This document shows positions 23,585-27,582 of a DNA stretch of 27,582 nucleotides, one piece after another. Numbering within the stretch: position 1 is the first letter of the stretch; the number at the start of each line of letters is the position of its first letter. The stretch lies in assembly GCA_002392765.1 (NCBI GenBank), contig DGHT01000072.1, positions 1 to 27,582 of the forward strand, written 5' to 3'. The notes below the pieces were generated by a model. The model saw only the letters and a program-made list of their open reading frames with translations. It was not told the origin of the DNA and made no database searches. The position numbers and the translations under genes are program-made. This DNA is from Verrucomicrobia bacterium UBA3841 (GTDB lineage Bacteria > Verrucomicrobiota > Kiritimatiellia > RFP12 > UBA1067).

Positions 23585-24525
23585 TTCTTGTTCTCCTCTA
23601 TAATTTGCTTGAATCGGTTGAAAAGTTCTTCGCAGACGTTGGACAATTCCGGATATACAAGCTCGCCCGGCATTCCAAAAAGCCTCAACTGCTCCCGGAT
23701 GATCCGTTTGGACTCGGCTGCAATGCGCACATAGCCAATCTGCTTGATGCCATAGGATGGTGCAGATTCATTTTCGTAATCCGCCGGAGAGAATGTTGGC
23801 GCAAGCGGCTTCTTCCCGTCTCCGCATCCGAATGCAAGGAACATTCCGCCCTGCTTTCTGATTCTGCGCGAATTCAACATCGGCTTGAACGCCCATACCT
23901 GCTGTATTTCCCGGCGCAGCTGCTTGCCGATTTCGGGAATCATCTCCTCGTCATAAAACGCAGGGCGACTGTTTCGAACTTCGTATGTGAGATACCCCAG
24001 ACCGTTTGGAAGATTTGGGTTTACATTCCATGCATCCACAAGCGGCAAATGCGAAATCGCGATGATTATGTCGCTCGTAAACGATTTCAACTTATGCGCA
24101 GCGACCTTCATGATACGGATAAAGCCGTCGCGCCCGTTGTCGCGCTTAGATAAATCCGTCTCACCGCCGCCGCAAGCGAAATGCGCAGAAAGAAGCGCGT
24201 TTGTCGACATATCGGCAAAACGTGTCGGCAATCTATAGTGCTGCATCCGCGCCACGCGCTCTACCATCGTGCAATCTTCCTCGAATGACGCCACATTCAA
24301 TCGCAACGCTTCTTCATACAACTGACGCTCGTGCTCCTGCAAACCTTCACGATCAAGATACGACTGAAAGGATGTTCCTAGCGAATCACCATCGTAGTCT
24401 GAAACGTAGTTCTTTTTCTCACCTCGAAAGAAGAACTCGGCACCGACCTCTGGATGACCCGCCTTTTCTTCGTCGATGATGCGAAGCACCTCGCCAACAA
24501 CGTCTTCAAGCGTCTTGCAACGCAT
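23581..24525 (-). CDS. FRG-domain protein
   Basis: The 314-residue protein shows the FRG domain: the name-giving FFRGE at residues 32-36 and the second conserved block MQHYRLPTRFADMSTNALLS (94-113, usual form QHYGLPTRLLDWT). In between are Asp/Glu-rich loops; a C-terminal part with IRKQGGMFLAFG follows, typical of the family (RxxxQxGxF). The biochemical role of FRG domains is not established; they recur in mobile and defence-rich regions. It has no signal peptide and is presumably cytoplasmic. A GTG at 24546 would lengthen it by 7 residues but spans the AAGGAG ribosome-binding site, so the ATG at 24525 is the better start. Its stop overlaps the next gene. Confidence 0.85.
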   Translation of the reverse strand: MRCKTLEDVVGEVLRIIDEEKAGHPEVGAEFFFRGEKKNYVSDYDGDSLGTSFQSYLDREGLQEHERQLYEEALRLNVASFEEDCTMVERVARMQHYRLPTRFADMSTNALLSAHFACGGGETDLSKRDNGRDGFIRIMKVAAHKLKSFTSDIIIAISHLPLVDAWNVNPNLPNGLGYLTYEVRNSRPAFYDEEMIPEIGKQLRREIQQVWAFKPMLNSRRIRKQGGMFLAFGCGDGKKPLAPTFSPADYENESAPSYGIKQIGYVRIAAESKRIIREQLRLFGMPGELVYPELSNVCEELFNRFKQIIEENKK

Positions 24526-24549
24526 TCCAAGTTTCTCCTTCCCCACATG

Positions 24550-24600
24550 CCCTCTACTCTGACGCCGGCTGGAGAAAGAGAGGGCGCGATCTCCTGCCGG
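24550..24600. repeat. Interspersed palindromic repeat, copy A
   Basis: After CCCTCTACTCTGAC it reads GCCGGCTGGAGA, AAGAGAGGGCGCGA, TCTCCTGCCGG. The ends pair to a hairpin (imperfect in this copy). It lies in the gap before the FRG gene. The same core recurs at 25763-25812 and 26771-26806. Confidence 0.85.
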
Positions 24601-24634
24601 ATTTTAAGTTTTGCGCGTGAACATCATATAGCAT

Positions 24635-25432
24635 CTACAGCGAATACATGCGTACGATTTCGTTTATCGACAAACGCGCCATTTCCACACGCGTTTCGAC
24701 TGGGTACTCGCTAAACTTCGCCATAAGTTGCCGCTTAAGCTCATTGCACTCTGATTCCGCATAGCCTTTGAAGCGAAGCCGAACAACAAGTTCGTCATCA
24801 ATCAACTCTCCGACAATGCGATTTGCACGTTCTTCTGCGTTCGCGTTTTCCTGCTTTGGGGTGTTTGTGGCGGGAACTTCACCATTCCCCATTCTGGAAT
24901 TGGCATTTTGTACCCGTTCTGACTCGTTAAATTCCACACAGCCGCCTTGGAAATGCGCATTGAAGAACCGCCACGCCTTCCCACGCATGACGAGCTTCAT
25001 CCCCTTGCTCCAGTTCGCCGCCTCTTCTTTTGCCGTTTCTTTTAGATTGAAGCTGACAACAGGTGAAACGGAGAAATCTTGCGTGCCGGACGTTTTAGGC
25101 GTTGCAATTTCAAGAAGCACAAAAGTCCGCTTCTCATCACCGGCATATCCCTCGCGAACATCCTTGACAACACCCTCGATCCTTGCTATTTTCCCCCTAA
25201 AACCGTCAAAACCCCTTTTCCACGTCAATTCCGTTACGGTGTCGCAGGACAGAATCCATTCGACAAGTTTATTGCCGCGCACGAGCTCTTCTTGCGCAAC
25301 GGCGGCTTGCGCGTCTTGCGGAACATTCTTTGATGGCGATACCGCAGATATTGTCGCAATATCCGCAATTGAACCAACGAATGGAAAGACTCCGACCATC
25401 GTTGTCAAGATTGCAATTTTAGCCATCTTCAT
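24635..25432 (-). CDS. Exported protein with OB-fold-like middle and a C-terminal domain shared with the neighbouring lipoprotein
   Basis: The 265-residue protein begins with a signal peptide or anchor (about 1-30, MKMAKIAILTTMVGVFPFVG). A middle region (about 75-170), GKIARIEGVVKDVREG to MKLVMRGKAWRFF and GGCVEF, resembles the tRNA_anti-like OB fold. A polar linker (about 175-195) precedes a 66-residue C-terminal domain (EERANRIVGELIDDELV to SINEIVRMYSL). That last domain matches the C-terminus of the lipoprotein at 25946-26731 (37 of 66 identical). Its function is unknown. The ATG at 25432 is preferred because GGAGAG lies just before it; the earlier ATG at 25444 has no such site. Confidence 0.75.
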   Translation of the reverse strand: MKMAKIAILTTMVGVFPFVGSIADIATISAVSPSKNVPQDAQAAVAQEELVRGNKLVEWILSCDTVTELTWKRGFDGFRGKIARIEGVVKDVREGYAGDEKRTFVLLEIATPKTSGTQDFSVSPVVSFNLKETAKEEAANWSKGMKLVMRGKAWRFFNAHFQGGCVEFNESERVQNANSRMGNGEVPATNTPKQENANAEERANRIVGELIDDELVVRLRFKGYAESECNELKRQLMAKFSEYPVETRVEMARLSINEIVRMYSL

Positions 25433-25460
25433 TTTTCTCTCCATGTTGAATTACCCGCCG

Positions 25461-25500
25461 GCGAATATCCAGTGCAGCACCCGCTGCACTGGATATTCGC
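25461..25500. repeat. 18-bp perfect hairpin with 4-nt loop
   Basis: GCGAATATCCAGTGCAGC (25461-25478) is complemented by 25483-25500 around ACCC. It lies between the small membrane protein gene and the OB-like gene. Without a T-run it is more like a REP-type element than a terminator, though it could pause transcription or protect RNA ends. Confidence 0.85.
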
Positions 25501-25529
25501 GTAAGCGTTGTCTTGTTTCAACATGTCGT

Positions 25530-25739
25530 TTATTTATTGTTCTTGCGCATGCTGCCAACCATTGCGCACACGGTGAATACCGCTTTCACGATGCCTGTTA
25601 CAAGCAGGTACGAACCCAGCCACATGAATGCATCATCTACGGGAATCTTGTATCCACCGCATTTCATCGATGCAATCATGCCTATGCCGCAGACAATCGC
25701 CACAACCTGGCAAATTGCCGTCTCTATTTTTTCCATCAT
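25530..25739 (-). CDS. Small membrane protein with two helices, 69 aa
   Basis: The 69-residue protein has two hydrophobic segments (about 8-24, AICQVVAIVCGIGMIAS, and 38-62, MWLGSYLLVTGIVKAVFTVCAMVG), a short polar hairpin between them (KCGGYKIPVDD) and a basic tail (MRKNNK). AGAGGAG (25749-25755) lies 10 nt before the ATG, followed by a second ATG. I do not recognise a family; its size and layout resemble holin-like or other small inner-membrane proteins, but that is not evidence of such a role. It stands between two genes sharing a C-terminal domain, in the same direction. Confidence 0.7.
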   Translation of the reverse strand: MMEKIETAICQVVAIVCGIGMIASMKCGGYKIPVDDAFMWLGSYLLVTGIVKAVFTVCAMVGSMRKNNK

Positions 25740-25762
25740 TTTGTCTTTTCTCCTCTATATCG

Positions 25763-25812
25763 CCCTCTACTCTGACGCCGGCGGGAGAAAGAGAGGGCGC
25801 GATCTCCTGCCG
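25763..25812. repeat. Interspersed palindromic repeat, copy B
   Basis: It carries the same leading CCCTCTACTCTGACGCCGGC and core GGGAGAAAGAGAGGGCGCGA as copy A. It stands just upstream of the ribosome-binding site of the small membrane protein gene. Confidence 0.9.
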
Positions 25813-25945
25813 CGATTCCGGACAGCCAACAGAAACTTCCGTTCCAAGATCCTGCCTTTGGCACATCTCGTAGCCAAAGAGCCGAGTCTGATTGTCGTGA
25901 AATCCCAGATGTTGGCTATAAATCATCAACACGCGAGCAAATCCG

Positions 25946-26731
25946 CTACAAATTATGCATGCGTATGACTTCGTGTATCGTCATACGCGCTGTATCCACT
26001 CGTGTATCGACGGGGTAGGAGCGAAATTTCTCAATCAACTGCCGCTTAAGATCGTCGCACTCGGATTTAGTGGCACCTTTTGATCGAAGCCGAGACACAA
26101 GTTGGTCGTTAATCATCTCTTCAATGACGCGATCTGCGCGTTTCTCGGCTTCCGAATCCGGATGCTTTCCCGTGATTGATGTAGTACTTTCCGAATTTTT
26201 CGATCCAGTATACTCCTCAGGGCCTTGCATACCAATTATGTACAAGTCGCCAATCCTCCACGAGCCACCGACAGGCCCACAGAAAAGCGCAAGTTCCAAC
26301 CTGTCGCACAAACGTATTTTAAGCATGACCTTCATTGTTTCAGAATCCGGGACATACCGTACCGCACGATCCCTGTCGCTATCCGGCATGATTATGACCG
26401 GAAAACTTCCATTCTTTTTCTGAATCTGATTGCACATTTTCGTAAAACGCTCGATGTCATTTAGCATCATACTGTTAAGGTCTTCCGATATTTCTTTCGC
26501 TATCGAGTCTGAAATATCATATTTCTCACGCCGATCCCACATTTTTGAGAACTCGCTCTGGAGCCTTGTCTCCCAGTCGTCTACATTGCCATCCACGATC
26601 GCCGTCGCAACAGCACGGGCCACAGCGTGACCTAGATCTGTTTCGGATCCATACCATTCCCGGTTGAATCGCTCGCATCCAGTCAGAATCGCACAGCAGA
26701 GTGCAATCCCGATAACAATCAGTTTCTTCAT
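25946..26731 (-). CDS. Lipoprotein with C-terminal domain shared with the OB-fold-like neighbour
   Basis: The 261-residue protein starts MKKLIVIGIALCCAILTGC, a lipoprotein signal with lipobox LTGC and lipidated Cys19. The mature part has a helical region (about 28-105), then a beta-rich region (about 110-175, VIIMPDSDRDRAVRYVPDS to GGSWRIGDLYIIGMQ) that may be a ligand-binding fold. A Ser/Thr/Asp linker and the 66-residue shared C-terminal domain (EKRADRVIEEMINDQLV to TIHEVIRMHNL) follow. I do not know a function. It is likely anchored to a membrane on the periplasmic side. Its leader from the promoter at about 26970 is some 230 nt long and contains a repeat and a foldable RNA. Confidence 0.8.
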   Translation of the reverse strand: MKKLIVIGIALCCAILTGCERFNREWYGSETDLGHAVARAVATAIVDGNVDDWETRLQSEFSKMWDRREKYDISDSIAKEISEDLNSMMLNDIERFTKMCNQIQKKNGSFPVIIMPDSDRDRAVRYVPDSETMKVMLKIRLCDRLELALFCGPVGGSWRIGDLYIIGMQGPEEYTGSKNSESTTSITGKHPDSEAEKRADRVIEEMINDQLVSRLRSKGATKSECDDLKRQLIEKFRSYPVDTRVDTARMTIHEVIRMHNL

Positions 26732-26770
26732 TTGGTTTGTCTCTTTCTATGTATCCCCCTGATTATTGTT

Positions 26771-26806
26771 CCGGCGGGAGAAAGAGAGGGCGCGATCTCC
26801 TGCCGG
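26771..26806. repeat. Interspersed palindromic repeat, copy C
   Basis: The core reads CCGGCGGGAGA, AAGAGAGGGCGCGA, TCTCCTGCCGG; the ends pair over 11 bp with one G-T wobble on the plus strand. It lies 39 bp upstream of the lipoprotein start. The leading sequence differs from that of copies A and B. Confidence 0.9.
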
Positions 26807-26820
26807 ATTCCGAGTGAGGC

Positions 26821-26913
26821 CCTGGAAAAGCCCTGAAAGAAATCACGAAAGGAGATGCGCCCAAGAATGGACGCATCCACCGTATCGCGGCTCTTTCAGT
26901 AGAACTTTCCAGG
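26821..26913 (-). ncRNA. Candidate structured leader RNA (three stacked helices)
   Basis: Three nested complementary pairs are seen: CCTGGAAA (26821-26828) with 26906-26913, CTGAAAGA (26833-26840) with 26892-26899, and GATGCG (26854-26859) with 26872-26877. Read on the minus strand, the inner hairpin extends to nine pairs with one G-U; on the plus strand the same place is a C-A mismatch, which favours the minus-strand transcript. This region lies in the predicted leader of the lipoprotein gene. It matches no riboswitch class that I recognise. Confidence 0.45.
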
Positions 26914-26968
26914 TTTCACTCGAGCCAACAATGCGACGAACGCAAAGCTTTTGAATTGTCTAATCGGT

Positions 26969-26977
26969 ATTATAGCA
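26969..26977 (-). promoter_or_regulatory. Extended -10 promoter element for the lipoprotein gene
   Basis: The minus strand reads TGCTATAAT. The -35 region (CGCACA at 17 bp) is poor, and overlaps the hairpin at 26980-27003. Transcription from about 26962 would give a 230-nt leader. Confidence 0.45.
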
Positions 26978-26979
26978 TA

Positions 26980-27003
26980 ATTTTCCGCTCTTGTGCGGAA
27001 AAT
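26980..27003. repeat. 9-bp hairpin beside the lipoprotein promoter
   Basis: ATTTTCCGC (26980-26988) is complemented by 26995-27003 with loop TCTTGT. It covers the spacer and -35 position of the predicted minus-strand promoter and could be an operator-like palindrome. The rest of 27004-27205 shows nothing I can name. Confidence 0.5.
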
Positions 27004-27205
27004 CTGCCCTCCGCCGAATCGACAACCACCACCCTGCGCCTCCTTCGTGAAACCGGAAAGCTTCCTCCAGTGGTCCCACTCGAAAACAACTCGTATGTCA
27101 GGCGGCGAATCTTACGCGGCAAATTAGAAACTGCGGGCAGCGGGGTTTTACGATTAACACATCATGGTCTCAGGCGATCGCCCTGTCAATTGCGCTGTGA
27201 CAGTT

Positions 27206-27263
27206 GGCGCATCTGCATTTTTCTCCCGTGCATGTTTGGATTTGGAAACAACTGGAACAACTG
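27206..27263. repeat. 58-bp imperfect direct repeat, right copy
   Basis: Same orientation as the left copy at 17363-17420, 46 of 58 bases identical with no gaps. Like the left copy it lies upstream of a minus-strand promoter. Confidence 0.7.
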
Positions 27264-27267
27264 GTAA

Positions 27268-27290
27268 AAACAACCTGAGAAAAGTTGTTT
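27268..27290 (-). terminator. Weak intrinsic terminator-like hairpin after the right-edge gene
   Basis: On the minus strand AAACAAC and GTTGTTT pair (7 bp, loop TTTTCTCAG) and the T-run continues for two more bases. It lies about 40 bp past the stop at 27332. Confidence 0.4.
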
Positions 27291-27331
27291 CAACCTTGTT
27301 GTTTCCAATCACCGGAAGGTGAGGCGGTGAA

Positions 27332-27577
27332 TTATGGAGATGCATCCGCCTGCACCGGATGCAATTGCGGATTCCCCGGCTTGTCCAAAAATACCGTGTC
27401 CGGCGAGAGCATGCGCTCCAATTCGACGAAAATATGCGAAAACACAGGCTCCGTATCCGACAGAATCGCCGCAAGGACCTTGTTGCGCGGCTTTTCGTCG
27501 AGAAGTTCGGATGTCGGGATGGGGTCGAACGTGTTTGTCGCCTGCCTTACGCGAATAGCCATCGCTTTGTAGCGCAT
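27332..27577 (-). CDS. Hypothetical protein, possibly partial at the right edge
   Basis: An 81-residue frame starts at ATG 27577, five bases from the window edge, and may extend further upstream, since the preceding codon (CTC) is open. The sequence has the look of a real soluble protein: MAIRVRQATNTFDPIPTSELL, an acidic/hydrophobic helix region (AILSDTEPVFSHIFVELERM) and a Pro/Gln tail. I do not recognise it. No ribosome-binding site can be checked because the window ends. A plausible terminator hairpin lies downstream. Overlapping frames on both strands look like shadows by composition. Confidence 0.45.
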   Translation of the reverse strand: MRYKAMAIRVRQATNTFDPIPTSELLDEKPRNKVLAAILSDTEPVFSHIFVELERMLSPDTVFLDKPGNPQLHPVQADASP

Positions 27578-27582
27578 GAGCG

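Noticed and set aside
24526..24546. GTG start of the FRG gene
   Set aside because: The added 7 codons contain the AAGGAG site of the ATG at 24525.
24550..26806. The three repeated palindromes considered as a CRISPR array
   Set aside because: Copies are about 1 kb apart with genes between them, there are no uniform spacers, and no cas genes are present.
26818..27267. Long plus-strand open frame through the lipoprotein leader
   Set aside because: No start codon or ribosome-binding site fits, and it crosses a promoter, hairpin and direct repeat; base pairing explains the region better.

Overview
The window looks like a chromosomal piece of a Gram-negative anaerobe of the PVC group, most likely a Kiritimatiellota-type gut or rumen bacterium. 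This is inferred from gene style: giant BspA/InlB-repeat/chitobiase-type surface proteins ending in FFRVEVQLP, a Lys/Ala/Pro histone-like protein, pseudopilins, and many short palindromic interspersed repeats. No 16S or other taxonomic marker is present, so the assignment is tentative.

Left part (1-17.6 kb, GC-rich, mostly housekeeping). A large minus-strand surface protein, possibly RHS/YD-type, runs off the left edge (1-1984). A phosphohexomutase (minus) and a qmcA-comF pair (plus) diverge from overlapping promoters. Next come asd-acn (lysine/threonine precursor step and aconitase), a repeat-filled 460-bp spacer, a histone H1-like gene with a strong promoter, a zinc-ribbon/coiled-coil protein overlapping a CDP-alcohol phosphatidyltransferase (pgsA-like), and a pseudopilin gene followed 1 nt later by priA. 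Converging on priA is a minus-strand operon, btuB-tonB-membrane flippase, whose leader carries a recognisable cobalamin riboswitch. Two tRNA genes (Val-GAC and Asn-GTT, both with encoded CCA) and their promoter lie just to the right.

Right part (17.6-27.6 kb, lower GC, accessory). Going right there are: a truncated DUF4143-type ATPase relic joined to a double palindromic repeat; a second, shorter relic of the same C-terminus; and a minus-strand array of a 1451-aa BspA-like surface protein, a 115-aa protein of unknown function, an FRG-domain protein, an exported OB-fold-like protein, a small two-helix membrane protein and a lipoprotein. The exported OB-fold-like protein and the lipoprotein share a ~66-residue C-terminal domain (37/66 identical by hand alignment) that I do not recognise. 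Copies of one palindromic repeat sit in three of the gaps. The lipoprotein has a long leader that can fold into a three-helix RNA. An imperfect 58-bp direct repeat (46/58) occurs at both sides of this accessory stretch.

Nearly every promoter I can propose here has an extended -10 (TGn then TATAAT or GATAAT), most often TGATATAAT. At least one gene (the phosphohexomutase) is likely transcribed as a leaderless mRNA. The most novel items are the shared C-terminal domain pair, the FRG/115-aa/BspA gene set, the structured leader at 26821-26913, and the 7-bp tandem repeat inside the left-edge surface-protein gene, which could be a phase-variation tract.
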